NCBI RefSeq assembly: GCF_004920835.1
Contig: NZ_QFHO01000018.1
Location: 1 to 64,000 of the forward strand
Length of the DNA: 64,000 nucleotides
DNA from: Stenotrophomonas maltophilia
GTDB lineage: Bacteria; Pseudomonadota; Gammaproteobacteria; Xanthomonadales; Xanthomonadaceae
Direction of reading: 5' to 3'
Positions 52,840-63,028 of the stretch are shown piece by piece. The notes below the pieces were generated by a model. That model saw only the letters and a program-made list of their open reading frames with translations. It had not been told where the DNA came from and did not search any database. Within the stretch, counting starts at the first letter, position 1, and each line of letters begins with the position of its first letter. The position numbers were made by a program, and so were the translations under genes.

Positions 52840-54183
52840 ATGCACATCCCGACCGCAGCCCCGGCGCCTGCAAAGCCGTTGCCGATCTATCGCCAGCTGT
52901 ACTTCCAGGTGATCGTGGCGATCGTCCTGGGCGCCATCCTCGGCCACTACGAACCGCTGGTTGGCGAGAAGATGAAGCCGCTCGGCGATGCCTTCATCAA
53001 TCTGGTGAAGATGATCATCGCGCCGGTGATCTTCCTGACCATCGTCACCGGCATCGCCAGCATGACCCACCTGCGCACGGTGGGCCGCGTATTCGCCAAG
53101 GCGATGGCGTACTTCCTGTTCTTCTCCACGCTGGCGCTGATCGTCGGCATGATCGTGGCGCATGTGGTGCAGCCGGGCGCCGGCATGAACATCAACCCGG
53201 CCGAGCTCGACCAGACCGCGGTGCACAGCTACGTCGAGAAGTCGCACGACCTGACCCTGGTCGGCTTCCTGATGGACATCATTCCGAAGACGCTGGTGAG
53301 CGCCTTCGTCGATGGCAACATCCTGCAGGTGCTGTTCATCGCGGTGCTGTTTGGCATCGCCCTGGCATCGGTGGGCGAGAAAGGCAAGCCGATCCTGAGC
53401 TTCCTGGAGGCGCTGGTCGCCCCGGTGTTCAAGCTGGTGCACATCCTGATGAAGGCCGCGCCGATCGGTGCCTTCGGTGCGATTGCCTTCACCATTGGCA
53501 AGTACGGCGTCGGTTCGCTGGTCAACCTGGCCTGGCTGGTCGGCTCGTTCTACCTCACCGCGTTCCTGTTCGTAGCGGTGATCCTGGGCGTGGTCTGCCG
53601 CCTGTGCGGGTTCTCGGTGTTCAAGCTGGCGCGCTACCTGAAGGCCGAACTGCTGCTGGTGCTGGGCACGTCCTCGTCGGAGTCGGCGCTGCCGTCGCTG
53701 ATGGAGAAGATGGAACGCGCCGGCTGCAGCAAGTCGGTGGTCGGCCTGGTGGTTCCCACCGGCTACTCGTTCAACCTGGACGGCACCAACATCTACATGA
53801 CCCTGGCCGCGCTGTTCATCGCCCAGGCCACCAATACCGAACTGACCCTGGGCCACCAGATCGCCCTGCTGCTGGTCGCCATGCTCAGCTCCAAGGGCGC
53901 AGCAGGTGTCACCGGTGCCGGCTTCATCACCCTGGCCGCTACGCTGGCGGTGGTGCCGGAAGTGCCGGTGGCCGGCATGGCACTGATCCTCGGCGTGGAC
54001 CGCTTCATGAGCGAGTGCCGCTCGCTGACCAACTTCATCGGCAACGCCGTGGCCACCGTGGTGGTCTCGCGCTGGGAAGGCGCGCTGGACCGCAACCGCC
54101 TGCGGCTGGCGCTGGACGGCCGCGAGAGCGAGCTGCCGCCGCCGATCGACGCGGTGCCCGAGGCACTGCCGGCCAAGGGCTGA
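52840..54183 (+). CDS. dctA: C4-dicarboxylate:cation symporter DctA
   Basis: This 447-aa inner-membrane transporter of the DAACS/glutamate-transporter fold imports succinate, fumarate and malate with cations. Family signatures are visible: [24 protein letters not shown], the hairpin-loop [32 protein letters not shown] in helix 7, and [18 protein letters not shown] in helix 8. I chose ATG 52840 after CCGGAG; the open frame continues upstream but without homology. It is regulated, by context, by the DctB-like kinase system and supplies malate to MaeB downstream. Confidence 0.96.
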   Translation: MHIPTAAPAPAKPLPIYRQLYFQVIVAIVLGAILGHYEPLVGEKMKPLGDAFINLVKMIIAPVIFLTIVTGIASMTHLRTVGRVFAKAMAYFLFFSTLALIVGMIVAHVVQPGAGMNINPAELDQTAVHSYVEKSHDLTLVGFLMDIIPKTLVSAFVDGNILQVLFIAVLFGIALASVGEKGKPILSFLEALVAPVFKLVHILMKAAPIGAFGAIAFTIGKYGVGSLVNLAWLVGSFYLTAFLFVAVILGVVCRLCGFSVFKLARYLKAELLLVLGTSSSESALPSLMEKMERAGCSKSVVGLVVPTGYSFNLDGTNIYMTLAALFIAQATNTELTLGHQIALLLVAMLSSKGAAGVTGAGFITLAATLAVVPEVPVAGMALILGVDRFMSECRSLTNFIGNAVATVVVSRWEGALDRNRLRLALDGRESELPPPIDAVPEALPAKG

Positions 54184-54198
54184 TCCAGGTGTGTGGTA

Positions 54199-54235
54199 CT
54201 GCGGGGCCGATCACGACAGTGGTACGGCCCCGCAG
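54199..54235 (+). terminator. Probable dctA terminator
   Basis: CTGCGGGGCC and GGCCCCGCAG pair over 10 bp with a 17-nt loop, followed by GTTTC. It lies 15 bp after the dctA stop. Confidence 0.6.
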
Positions 54236-54412
54236 CGTTTCAAGGCGTCCCATGGCTGTCATGGCCAGCGCCGAAGCTGTCCCTTCAGGCCGTCGCATAC
54301 GCCCCGGAATTGTGCGGTCGCAGCATGACTGCGACAGGGTAGCGACAGGTCCGAGCGCTCCAACGGGGGTATGATCCCCTGTCCCTTCTGCCCATTCATG
54401 TAACCCACATCG

Positions 54413-56704
54413 ATGTCCAACGAAGATTTCAAACAGGCCGCCCTCGATTACCACCGGATGTCCCCGCCGGGCAAGATCAAGGTTTCCGCTACCAAGCCCA
54501 TGCTGACCCAGCGCGACCTGTCGCTGGCGTATTCGCCGGGCGTGGCATATGCCTGTGAAGCGATCAAGGCCGACCCGCAGCAGGCCAGCGAGCTGACCGC
54601 GCGCGGCAACCTGGTGGCGGTGATCTCCAACGGCACCGCGGTGCTGGGCCTGGGCAACATCGGCGCACTGGCCGGCAAGCCGGTGATGGAAGGCAAGGGC
54701 GTGCTGTTCCAGAAGTTCGCCGGCATCGATGTGTTCGACATCGAAGTGGATGAAACCGACCCGGACAAGCTGGTCGACATCATCGCCTCGCTGGAACCGA
54801 CCTTCGGCGGCATCAACCTGGAAGACATCAAGGCACCGGAGTGCTTCATCGTCGAGCGCAAGCTGCGCGAGCGCATGAAGATCCCGGTGTTCCATGACGA
54901 CCAGCACGGCACGGCGATCATCGTCGGTGCGGCGGTGCTCAACGCCATGGCGATCACCGGCAAGAAGATCGAGGAAGTGAAGCTGGCGACCACGGGCATG
55001 GGCGCGGCCGGCATTTCCTGTGTGAACATGCTGGTACAGCTGGGCCTGAAGCCGGAAAACATCCTGGCCTTCGACCGCGAGGGCGTGATCCACACCGGCC
55101 GTACCGATCTGGACCCGGAAAAGCAGCGTTATGCGCGCGACACCGACAAGCGCACCCTGGCCGAGATCGTCGCCGGTGCGGACATCTTCCTGGGCCTGTC
55201 GGCGCCGGGCATCCTGACCGCCGACATGGTCAAGACGATGGCGCCGGATCCGGTGATCTTCGCGCTGGCCAACCCGACCCCGGAAATCATGCCGGAACTG
55301 GCGCGCGCGGCGCGCCCGGACGCGATCATCGGTACCGGCCGTTCGGACTACCCGAACCAGGTCAACAACGTGCTGTGCTTCCCGTACCTGTTCCGTGGTG
55401 CGCTGGACGTGGGCGCGACCGCGATCAACGAGGAAATGAAGATCGCCTGCGTGCGCGCGATCGCCGCGCTGGCGCGTCGTGCGGCCACCGACATGGGTTC
55501 GGCCTATGGCGGCGAGACCCCGAGCTTCGGCCGCGAATACCTGATTCCGCGCCCGTTCGACCGCCGCCTGCTGGTGGAGCTGTCGGCTGCGGTGGCCCAG
55601 GCTGCGATGGATTCGGGCGTGGCCGCCCGTCCGATCGCCGACATGGGCGCCTACCGCGACAAGCTGGCCCAGTTCGTCTACCGCACCAGCCTGATGATGA
55701 AGCCGGTCTACGACCGCGCACGCAGTGACAAGCAGCGCGTGGTCTACGCCGAAGGCGAAGAGGAGGTGGTGCTGCAGGCGGTGCAGAACGTGGTCGATGA
55801 CGGCCTGGCGCATCCGATCCTGATCGGTCGCCCGGAAGTGATCGAGTCGCGCATCGAGCGTCTGGGCCTGCGCTTGAAGATCGGCGAGAACATTGAAGTC
55901 ACCAACATCAATGACGACCCGCGCTTCAACGAGTACTGGCAGTACTACCACGGCCTGACCGGCCGTCGTGGCGTGACCGTGGCCGCGGCGAAGAACCTGA
56001 TGCGTTCGCGTCCGACCCTGATCGCGGCGGTGATGGTGGCCCGTGGTGAGGCCGACGCGATGCTGACCGGCATCGTCGGCCGTTTCCACAAGAAGCTGGG
56101 TTACGTGCGCAGCGTGCTGCCGCTGGAGCCGAAGGTCACCTCGACCTCGGCGATGACTGGCGTGATCAACCAGCAGGGCGTGTTCTTCTTCGTCGATACG
56201 CACGTGCAGGAAGACCCGACTGCCGAGCAGCTGTGCGAAGCGACCCTGCAGGCCGCCTACCGCATGAAGCTGTTCGGCGTGGAACCGAAGGTGGCGCTGC
56301 TGTCGCACTCCAACTTCGGCAGCCACGACTCGAAGGATGCGCTGAAGATGCGCCAGGTGCGCGAGCTGCTGCTCAAGCGCAACCCGCGTCTGAACGTGGA
56401 TGGCGAGATGCAGGGCGACACCGCATGGGATGAAGCGCTGCGCCAGAAACTGCTGCCGGGTTCGACCCTGCAGGGCCGTGCCAACCTGTTCGTGTTGCCG
56501 AACCTGGAAGCGGCCAACATCGCCTACAACCTGGTGCGCGTGTTCACCGACGGCGTGGCGATCGGCCCGATCCTGATGGGCGTGAACAAGCCGGTGCACA
56601 TCCTGACCACCAGCGCGACCTCGCGCCGGATCCTGAACATGACCGCGATTGCCGCGGTCGATGCGCAGATCCGCAAGCAGCTCGAAGCGGAAAAGAAGGC
56701 GTAA
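54413..56704 (+). CDS. maeB: NADP-dependent malic enzyme with phosphotransacetylase-like tail
   Basis: This 763-aa cytosolic enzyme converts malate to pyruvate and CO2 with NADP. Residues about 1-420 are the malic enzyme domain ([47 protein letters not shown]), and about 430-763 the phosphotransacetylase-like domain typical of MaeB ([31 protein letters not shown]), which in E. coli is regulatory, not catalytic. No clear Shine-Dalgarno precedes the ATG. Placed right after dctA, it links C4-dicarboxylate import to pyruvate and NADPH supply. Confidence 0.96.
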   Translation: MSNEDFKQAALDYHRMSPPGKIKVSATKPMLTQRDLSLAYSPGVAYACEAIKADPQQASELTARGNLVAVISNGTAVLGLGNIGALAGKPVMEGKGVLFQKFAGIDVFDIEVDETDPDKLVDIIASLEPTFGGINLEDIKAPECFIVERKLRERMKIPVFHDDQHGTAIIVGAAVLNAMAITGKKIEEVKLATTGMGAAGISCVNMLVQLGLKPENILAFDREGVIHTGRTDLDPEKQRYARDTDKRTLAEIVAGADIFLGLSAPGILTADMVKTMAPDPVIFALANPTPEIMPELARAARPDAIIGTGRSDYPNQVNNVLCFPYLFRGALDVGATAINEEMKIACVRAIAALARRAATDMGSAYGGETPSFGREYLIPRPFDRRLLVELSAAVAQAAMDSGVAARPIADMGAYRDKLAQFVYRTSLMMKPVYDRARSDKQRVVYAEGEEEVVLQAVQNVVDDGLAHPILIGRPEVIESRIERLGLRLKIGENIEVTNINDDPRFNEYWQYYHGLTGRRGVTVAAAKNLMRSRPTLIAAVMVARGEADAMLTGIVGRFHKKLGYVRSVLPLEPKVTSTSAMTGVINQQGVFFFVDTHVQEDPTAEQLCEATLQAAYRMKLFGVEPKVALLSHSNFGSHDSKDALKMRQVRELLLKRNPRLNVDGEMQGDTAWDEALRQKLLPGSTLQGRANLFVLPNLEAANIAYNLVRVFTDGVAIGPILMGVNKPVHILTTSATSRRILNMTAIAAVDAQIRKQLEAEKKA

Positions 56705-56726
56705 GCCTTCTTTCCGATTCCGGCTG

Positions 56727-56756
56727 CAGAAGCGCGCCCCCCGGGGCGCGTTTCTG
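56727..56756 (+). terminator. Intrinsic terminator after maeB
   Basis: CAGAAGCGCGCCCC and GGGGCGCGTTTCTG form a stem with a 2-nt loop and one G-T pair, followed by TTTC. Confidence 0.75.
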
Positions 56757-56776
56757 TTTCAGCAAAGCGGAAACGG

Positions 56777-56858
56777 GTAGTGCCGGCCGCTGGCCGGCAA
56801 CCCCAATGAAGTCCAGGTACGACGACAGCCGGCCAGCGGCCGGCTCTACCGCCCGCCG
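56777..56858. repeat. SMAG pair forming a long hairpin
   Basis: GTAGTGCCGGCCGCTGGCCGGC faces GCCGGCCAGCGGCCGGCTCTAC, each a palindrome and complementary to the other. Confidence 0.8.
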
Positions 56859-57002
56859 GCCTGTGCCACACGCGCTACGCAACCCGGTCATTACCCTGCA
56901 ACGCCACTACGGTCCAATACGCCCACGTGGCCCGGCCGCGGGAAGGGACCGGACCGGCCTTCCTGCCCTGGGCCCGACCAACTTTCCATTGGCGAGGGTG
57001 CC

Positions 57003-57077
57003 ATGCGCAATCGAGTGACGCGTCGTTATTTCCGGCAGCTGTTCGCGCTGTACGCCGGCTTCGTGCAGTCGCGCTGA
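57003..57077 (+). CDS. Possible 24-residue small protein
   Basis: ATG 57003 follows GAGGG at good spacing and opens a 24-codon frame (MRNRVTRRYFRQLFALYAGF, then VQSR, stop). The peptide is basic and amphipathic (several Arg residues, with aromatic and Leu residues), the profile of small membrane-associated or nucleic-acid-binding peptides. It stands alone in the gap between maeB and the metallopeptidase gene. Frame length gives no statistical support, so only the ribosome site and composition favour it. Confidence 0.3.
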   Translation: MRNRVTRRYFRQLFALYAGFVQSR

Positions 57078-57124
57078 GGCGTTGGCCGGCCACGATGTAG
57101 CGACCACGAGGGTTGTGAGATCGG

Positions 57125-57197
57125 GTAGCGCCGGGCCATGCCTGGCGAGCGCGCAGCGCGGCGCTCTGCATTCCGCCGGGCATGGCCCGGCGCTATC
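57125..57197. repeat. SMAG pair between convergent segments
   Basis: GGTAGCGCCGGGCCATGCCTGGCG and, on the other strand, GGATAGCGCCGGGCCATGCCC face each other just before the stop of the metallopeptidase gene at 57200. Confidence 0.8.
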
Positions 57198-57199
57198 CG

Positions 57200-57937
57200 T
57201 CAGCGCTTGCCGCGGCGTGTTGGCGGCGGCGGCGCATCCGAGCGCGGCTTGGCGTACTGCGCCCATAGTGCCGGCAACAGCTTGCCGGTCTGCTTCTGCC
57301 ACAGCGCAGGCGTGTAGCGGCCATCGCGCAGGGCTTTGTCCAGCGCCAGCACCAGGCCCGGATGCTCGGCCTCGGCCCACTTCAGGAAGGCGCCGGTGAC
57401 CCGGTAGCCGCTGTCGAAGTTTTGCCCCTTTTCGACCTTGCCGGGCAGCGTCCAGCCGGCGGCCGCGTTGTCCATGCCGTAGCGATCACGCGCATAGTCG
57501 GCAATGCCTTCCACCAGCCAGCCCGGCACCCGCGCATCACCGTAGCCGGGATAGCCCTGCACGATGTGCATCGCTTCGTGGGTGACCAGGTCAATGTCGT
57601 TGGGATGCTGTGCCAGCCAGCCCGGATTGATGGTGATGGTCGCCGCCTGGTCCTTGTCGCCGACGAAGGCGATGCCGGTGTAGGCAGGATCGATCACGAT
57701 GCGGACCATCGATGGCGCCGCCGGACGGAAGTCCGCGCGCTCACGCAGGTAGGCGAAGTAGAACGTGTCGATCAGGCGCTTGCGCTGCGGCGCGGCCAGG
57801 GCGCCACGGGCGTCCTGGTAGTTCAGCGTCACGCCATCGCGGGTCAGCTGCGTATCGAACGCCTGGGTCTGGCCGAAGCTGGAGAAGGACAGGGCAACAA
57901 GGGCCAGGGGCAGCAGACGGTAGCGCATAGGGCTCAT
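57200..57937 (-). CDS. Exported basic-secretory-protein-type metallopeptidase
   Basis: This 245-aa protein has a signal peptide (about residues 1-27) and a single domain of the plant basic secretory protein family. Its zinc-protease-like motif is visible as THEAMHIVQGYPGYG followed by PGWLVEGIADYARDRYG, giving HExxH plus a downstream Glu/Asp. Members in plants and bacteria are secreted and thought to be peptidases. The start at 57937 overlaps the stop of the mannosidase gene by ATGA, so the two exported enzymes are made together. Activity is inferred from the motif. Confidence 0.85.
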   Translation of the reverse strand: MSPMRYRLLPLALVALSFSSFGQTQAFDTQLTRDGVTLNYQDARGALAAPQRKRLIDTFYFAYLRERADFRPAAPSMVRIVIDPAYTGIAFVGDKDQAATITINPGWLAQHPNDIDLVTHEAMHIVQGYPGYGDARVPGWLVEGIADYARDRYGMDNAAAGWTLPGKVEKGQNFDSGYRVTGAFLKWAEAEHPGLVLALDKALRDGRYTPALWQKQTGKLLPALWAQYAKPRSDAPPPPTRRGKR

Positions 57938-60900
57938 TGTACGGTGCTGGCTGCCAACAGTTCGATCTCTGCCAGCGGCAGTCGGCCCGGTGCCAGCAGG
58001 CGCAGGCGGTACTCGCTGTAGCGGCCAGGCTTGGCGATGCGGAACGGACGGGTCTGGCGGGCGGATTCGAAGTCTTCGCCGCTGCGCTGGTCCAGCACGG
58101 CCCAGCTGCCATTGCCGTTGCGTGCCTCCAGCGCCCATTCGCCGCCACGGATGCTGCCGTCGCCACTGGTCAACGTGTACATCGTCGGGGTGCCGTCGGT
58201 CAGGCCGGTCAGCGCGATGGTTGCGCCACCGCCCAGGCCCACCGTGGTGGTGGCATCGTCATCAACCAGCGCGGGCAGGGCACGGCCATCGGCCAACGTC
58301 GCCTTGGCGCCGCTGCCGAGCAGGTCGTGCAGCAGCTGCGGGCGCTGGCCGCGTGCGGTCAGCGAGCGCGGCACGTCATCCACGCCGCTGCCCCAGCGCG
58401 ACGGCTGTGGTCCCATCACGAAGTCCAGCGTCGCACCCTTGGCGATCACGTCGTGCGGCACCCAGGTCTTCGTCCACGGCGTGCCGTTGATCTTCAGCGA
58501 CTGCACATAGACGTTCTCGCGCGAGTTGTTGGCCGCGTTCACGGTCAGCACCGCGCCGCCCTGCAGCTCCACCCGTGCGTGCTGGAATGCAGGCGAGCCG
58601 ATCACGTACTCCGGCGCGCCCATGCGCAGCGGGTACAGGCCCAGCGAGGCCAGCACATACCATGCCGAAGTCTCGCCGTTGTCCTCGTCTCCCGGATAGC
58701 CCTGACCGATCTCGCTGCCGACATACAGCCGCGACAGGATCTCGCGCACATGCTGCTGGGTCTTCCACGGCTGCCCGGCATACAGGTACATCCATGGAAT
58801 GTGGTGCGCCGGCTGGTTGCTGTGCGCGTACATGCCCATGCGCACGTCGCGCGCTTCGGTCATCTCGTGGATGGTGCCACCGTAGGAGCCGGCCAGTGCC
58901 GGATCGGCGGTTTCCGGGGTGGCGAAGAACGCATCGAGCTTGGCGGCCAGCCTGTCGCGGCCACCGTACAGCGCCGCCAGGCCTTCGCCATCGTGCGCGG
59001 CGGTGAAGGCGAACGTCCAGCCATTGGATTCGGTGTAATCGTGGCCCCACACCCGCGGGTCGTAGTGCTTGGGGTCCACCCGCCAGCGGCCATCGGCCCT
59101 GCGGCCCTGGAAGAAGCCCACGGCCGGGTCGAACATCGTCGCGTAGCTGGCGGCGCGATGACGGAAGTAGTCGGCCTCGGTGCCGTAGCGCTCGCGTGCG
59201 ACGGGCGTGGTCGCGCGCTTGGCCAGCGTCTCGGCCATGTTGGCGATGCCGAAATCGTTGAGGGCACCTTCCATCGTCCACGACATGCCTTCGTGCACGT
59301 CGGCGCTGGCGTAGCCACGGAAGGTCGAGCGCTCCATGCCCTTGCGCCCGACATGACGGTCCGGCGGTACCACCGTCGCGTTCTTCAGCGCGGCGGCGTA
59401 GGCCTCGGCCGGGTCAAAGCCACCGATGCCCTTCAGCCATGCATCGGCGAAGGCCACATCGGAGCTGGTGCCGACCATCAGGTCGGCGTAGCCCGGCGAC
59501 GACCAGCGTGCGATCCAGCCGCCGGCACGGTACTGCTCGATGAAACCCTGCACCAGCTGCCCGGCATCCTCCGGAGTAAACAGCGCATAGGCCGGCCAGG
59601 TGGTGCGGAAGGTGTCCCAGAAGCCGTTGTTGACGAACACCTTGCCATCGCGCACGGCGGCAAAGCTGCGGGTCGCGCTGCCGTCGGTATTGTCGTCGCT
59701 GGCGCTGGCCTGGTTGGCGTAGCGCCAGTCCGGCGCCGCCGCGCTGCCCACGTTCTCGTGGCCGGAGTTGGGGTACAGGTAGAGCCGGTACAGGCTGGAA
59801 TACAGCGTGGTCTTCTGGTCGTCGCTGGCATCGCCGATATCGAAGCGGGCCAGGCGTGCGTCCCATGCGTCCTGGGCGCGCCCGGCCACGCTTTCCAGCG
59901 TGTCGGTTGTGGCGATTTCCAGCGCGAGGTTGTGCCGCGCCTGTTCCACCGACATCAACGAGGTGGCGATGCGCATGGTCACCCGACGCTCGCTACCGGT
60001 GTCGAACGTGATGTAGCCCGTGGGGCGGCCGGTATCGAGACGGCCGCTGCTGCGCCAGGGCTTGTCGAAGCTCGCTACCACGTACATGCGGCTGGCGCCG
60101 TTGGACAGGCCGCTGCGTGTATCGGTGTAGCCGGACAGCGTCTGCGTCGCAGCGTCCAGGGTCAGGCCGCCACGTGCATCGACATTGTCGAACAGCAGGT
60201 TGGCATTGCCGTCTGCGGGGAAGTCGAAGCGGAACAATGCGGCATGGTCGGTCGGTGCGATCGAGGCCGCGATGCCATTGTCGAAGCGCACGTCGTAGCG
60301 GTACGGGCGTGCACTTTCATGAGCGCGGTCGAACGACAGTGCGCGCTTGCGGCGGTCTGCCTCCGGCACACCACGGCTGGCCGAGGGCATCACCTGGAAG
60401 GTCTGGCGGTCGCCCATCCACGGGCTGGGCTGGTGGCTCAACGCAAGCGCCTGCAGCTGCGGCCGGTTCTGCGCGTCGTTCTGCTCGTTCCAGCGGTACA
60501 GCCAGTTAAGCGCACCGGCATCGGTCACCGGGGTCCAGAAGTTGAACCCGTGCGGCACAGCGGTGGCCGGGAAATTGTTGCCGCGCGAGAATGTGCCGTT
60601 GGCCTGGGTGCCACGGGTGGTCAGTACCCAGTCGGAGACGCGCTGCGGTTGCTGGCGTGGCTGCGCGTCGAGGCGCACATCGTCGATCCAGCCGGAGACC
60701 GGTGCACCGTCGGCACTGGCTACTTCCAGTTCGATCGCCACCACGCGGCGGCCCTTCAGCGTGGCCACGTCGCCCAGCCGCACCGCCTTGCGCGCCCACT
60801 GCTGCGGATACAGCGTCTTCGAATCGCCCTGCGCGCGCGCACCGATGGCCACGCCATGCTGGTCACGCGCGGCGCTGGCGGAAACGCGGCTGCCGTCGTC

Positions 60901-61278
60901 CAGCAGCAGGTCCAGCGACACATAGGTCGAGGCCACGGTGTCCTTGCCGACGATCTCCGGCAGTACCAGCCACGACAGGGTGGTATCGGCCTCGATGGTC
61001 ATGTCCGCCTTGAACAGCTCGCGCCGCGCGCTACCGCCTTCGCTGCTGTAGCGCAGTGCATGCAGGCCGCTGTAGCCGGCGTTGCGCTTGGCGGTGTAGG
61101 GCGCGGCGGGGCCGTTGCCGATCGTCACCTGCGGCGCACCTGCTGCCTGCACTGGCGCCGGTTCGCCGGGTTCGAAGGAGGTCTGCAGCCCCTGTGCCAG
61201 TGCCGGCATCGCAGTGGTCGCACAGGCCAGGGCCAGGGCGAGCGGAAGCAGGGCGCGGCGCGGATCGGACAGGGTCAT
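57934..61278 (-). CDS. Secreted GH92 alpha-mannosidase
   Basis: This 1114-aa protein has a signal peptide (residues 1-28, ending ALAQG), an N-terminal beta domain (about 30-210), the GH92 module (about 220-760: TRGTQANGTFSRGNNFPATAVPHGFNFW, WDTFRTTWPAYALFTPEDA, SAWYVLASLGLYPLRMG, EYVIGSPAF) and a C-terminal discoidin-like F5/8 domain (about 1000-1110) for carbohydrate binding. GH92 enzymes are Ca2+-dependent exo-alpha-mannosidases that trim N-glycans or mannans. It is translationally coupled to the downstream metallopeptidase. Periplasmic or extracellular location follows from the signal. Confidence 0.93.
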   Translation of the reverse strand: MTLSDPRRALLPLALALACATTAMPALAQGLQTSFEPGEPAPVQAAGAPQVTIGNGPAAPYTAKRNAGYSGLHALRYSSEGGSARRELFKADMTIEADTTLSWLVLPEIVGKDTVASTYVSLDLLLDDGSRVSASAARDQHGVAIGARAQGDSKTLYPQQWARKAVRLGDVATLKGRRVVAIELEVASADGAPVSGWIDDVRLDAQPRQQPQRVSDWVLTTRGTQANGTFSRGNNFPATAVPHGFNFWTPVTDAGALNWLYRWNEQNDAQNRPQLQALALSHQPSPWMGDRQTFQVMPSASRGVPEADRRKRALSFDRAHESARPYRYDVRFDNGIAASIAPTDHAALFRFDFPADGNANLLFDNVDARGGLTLDAATQTLSGYTDTRSGLSNGASRMYVVASFDKPWRSSGRLDTGRPTGYITFDTGSERRVTMRIATSLMSVEQARHNLALEIATTDTLESVAGRAQDAWDARLARFDIGDASDDQKTTLYSSLYRLYLYPNSGHENVGSAAAPDWRYANQASASDDNTDGSATRSFAAVRDGKVFVNNGFWDTFRTTWPAYALFTPEDAGQLVQGFIEQYRAGGWIARWSSPGYADLMVGTSSDVAFADAWLKGIGGFDPAEAYAAALKNATVVPPDRHVGRKGMERSTFRGYASADVHEGMSWTMEGALNDFGIANMAETLAKRATTPVARERYGTEADYFRHRAASYATMFDPAVGFFQGRRADGRWRVDPKHYDPRVWGHDYTESNGWTFAFTAAHDGEGLAALYGGRDRLAAKLDAFFATPETADPALAGSYGGTIHEMTEARDVRMGMYAHSNQPAHHIPWMYLYAGQPWKTQQHVREILSRLYVGSEIGQGYPGDEDNGETSAWYVLASLGLYPLRMGAPEYVIGSPAFQHARVELQGGAVLTVNAANNSRENVYVQSLKINGTPWTKTWVPHDVIAKGATLDFVMGPQPSRWGSGVDDVPRSLTARGQRPQLLHDLLGSGAKATLADGRALPALVDDDATTTVGLGGGATIALTGLTDGTPTMYTLTSGDGSIRGGEWALEARNGNGSWAVLDQRSGEDFESARQTRPFRIAKPGRYSEYRLRLLAPGRLPLAEIELLAASTVQ

Positions 61279-61699
61279 GCAAGGGTCTCCCGGAGGGGCA
61301 GGCGGCAGGCAGAACCCGCATCGGCGGACACCACGGACAGCATCGCTCCGTCCGCCAGGCTGGCAGTGGTAGAGGCGATGCCGGTCCGGTGGGGGCGGGC
61401 CATGCGATCGGGTCGGATTGGGCAGGTCGGGTTACGACCTGGCCCGATCCTGCAACAGCCATCGCGGCCTGACAAGTGCCATTTAGTTCGATCCAAATGC
61501 GGAAAATATCGCTGTCGGACGATTTCCAGTGCCAACCAGGCGGATCGATCGGCGAAATCCCTGGGGCGGCGCCCTTCGATGCCCAGCGCAAAGACGCATG
61601 GAATGACCGCGGCGTGCGCAAAGACCTGTTGCGGCGCAATGTCGGGGCAGCCCGGATGCTAGAATCGCAGGCCTCGCAACCCGTTCATCGACATCCGCC
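61279..61699. other. Intergenic region upstream of mannosidase and zinc-finger genes
   Basis: No gene is supported in these 421 bp. The interval must hold the mannosidase promoter (leftward) and that of the CHCC zinc-finger gene (rightward). A TAGAAT box at 61660-61665, 35 bp before the latter's ATG, could be its -10; no good -35 is seen. CGGGTTACGACCTGGCCCG near 61430 is a small GC-rich symmetry. Confidence 0.5.
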
Positions 61700-61897
61700 A
61701 TGAGCCATACCGCCACCGCGCCCGCCAACGCCGAAAAGCGCTACACCGTGCACCGCAGCGATCTTCCGCTGAGCTGCCCGACGCCGGAAATGGCGCTGTG
61801 GAACTCGCATCCGCGCGTGTACCTGCCGATTGAAGACGAGCCCAACGGCGAAGCGAAGTGCGCGTACTGCGGCTCCGTGTTCGTGCTGGCCGACTAA
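61700..61897 (+). CDS. CHCC zinc-finger protein (NDUFS6-type)
   Basis: This 65-aa protein of the zf-CHCC family has zinc ligands in LPLSCPTPE, SHPRVYLPIE and AKCAYCGSVFVLAD (Cys, His, Cys, Cys). The family contains mitochondrial NDUFS6 of complex I and many small proteobacterial proteins of unknown role, often next to lipopolysaccharide or sugar-transferase genes. It lies 15 bp before a GT4 glycosyltransferase gene and is probably co-transcribed. Confidence 0.9.
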   Translation: MSHTATAPANAEKRYTVHRSDLPLSCPTPEMALWNSHPRVYLPIEDEPNGEAKCAYCGSVFVLAD

Positions 61898-61912
61898 GCA
61901 GGCCTTCGATCG

Positions 61913-63028
61913 ATGCGCCGATTGACCGTGGTGCAGTTGCTGCCGGCGCTGCACTCCGGCGGTGTCGAGCGCTCGACCCTTGAAATTGCAGCGGCGCTGG
62001 TGGCTGCCGGCCATCGCGCGCTGGTGGTGTCCGCTGGCGGTCGCCTGGTACAGCCGTTGCTCGATAGTGGTGCCGAGCACCTCACCCTCGATATCGGCCG
62101 CAAGTCGCTGCTGACCCTGCGTCACCTGCCGACCCTGCGTCGCCTGTTCACCGAGGTCGGGGCGGATATCGTGCATGCCCGTTCGCGGCTGCCGGCCTGG
62201 CTGGGTCTGTACGCGATCCGTGCGATGCCCGCCGCACAGCGCCCACATTGGGTGACTACCGTGCACGGCCTGAATTCGCCCAGTCGCTACAGCGCGGTGA
62301 TGACCAGCGGAGAACGCGTGATCTGCGTGTCCAACACCGTGCGCGACTATGTGCAGCGGCACTATCCGACGGTTCCCGAAGCGAGGCTGAAGGTGATTCC
62401 GCGCGGCGTCGATGTCGGCCAGTTCCCGCGCGTGGCGCGTGCCGATCGCCGTCCGCGGCTGGCGCTGGCCGCGGATTACCCGTGGCTGGCGCAGGTTGAA
62501 GGGCCGCTGCTGCTGCTGCCAGGGCGGGGTACCCGCTTGAAGGGCCACGCCCACGCGCTGCAGCTGCTGGCTGACGTGCGCGCCACCGGTGTGCCGGCAC
62601 AGCTGTGGATGCTGGGCACTGATGAACCCGGTCGCGAAGCCTACGTTGCTGATCTGCGCATGCAGGCGGTGGCGCTGGGGATCGCCGATGCGGTGCAGAT
62701 CAGCACGCCGACCGCGCGCATCGCCCAGGCCTATGCCGCCAGCGACCTGGTGCTGCAGCTGTCGGACAAGCCCGAAGCGTTCGGCCGCACCGTGGTCGAG
62801 GCGTTGTCGGTCGGTCGCCCGGTACTGGGCTGGGACCATGGCGGCGTCGGCGAACTACTGCGTCAGCTGCAGCCCAGCGGCGCGGTGCCGCTTGGTGATG
62901 CGCGCGCACTGGGTGAACGCGCGCTGGCCCTGCTGGCGCAGCCGCCGTCCTTGCCGACCCGCATCCCGTTTACCCTGCAGGCCATGCAGCGCGATACCCT
63001 CCGCCTCTATGCCGACCTCGCCGGCTGA
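61913..63028 (+). CDS. GT4-family glycosyltransferase (GT-B fold)
   Basis: This 371-aa transferase has the GT-B fold: N-terminal domain with LHSGGVERSTLEIAAAL (acceptor side) and ADIVHARSRLPAWLGLYA, and a C-terminal nucleotide-sugar domain with LLLLPGRGTRLKG and the EX7E-like EAFGRTVVEALSVGRPVLGWDHGG. Family members add sugars to lipopolysaccharide or capsule. It overlaps the following ligase gene by 20 bp. The donor sugar cannot be read. Confidence 0.9.
   Translation: MRRLTVVQLLPALHSGGVERSTLEIAAALVAAGHRALVVSAGGRLVQPLLDSGAEHLTLDIGRKSLLTLRHLPTLRRLFTEVGADIVHARSRLPAWLGLYAIRAMPAAQRPHWVTTVHGLNSPSRYSAVMTSGERVICVSNTVRDYVQRHYPTVPEARLKVIPRGVDVGQFPRVARADRRPRLALAADYPWLAQVEGPLLLLPGRGTRLKGHAHALQLLADVRATGVPAQLWMLGTDEPGREAYVADLRMQAVALGIADAVQISTPTARIAQAYAASDLVLQLSDKPEAFGRTVVEALSVGRPVLGWDHGGVGELLRQLQPSGAVPLGDARALGERALALLAQPPSLPTRIPFTLQAMQRDTLRLYADLAG

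Noticed and set aside
54035-56599. Minus-strand open frame of 854 codons
   Set aside because: It is opposite maeB, which has full malic-enzyme motifs. The frame is Arg/His/Gln-rich noise.
57937-61662. Plus-strand open frame of 1241 codons
   Set aside because: It is antisense to the GH92 mannosidase gene and has no domain pattern. Long antisense frames are common at this GC content.
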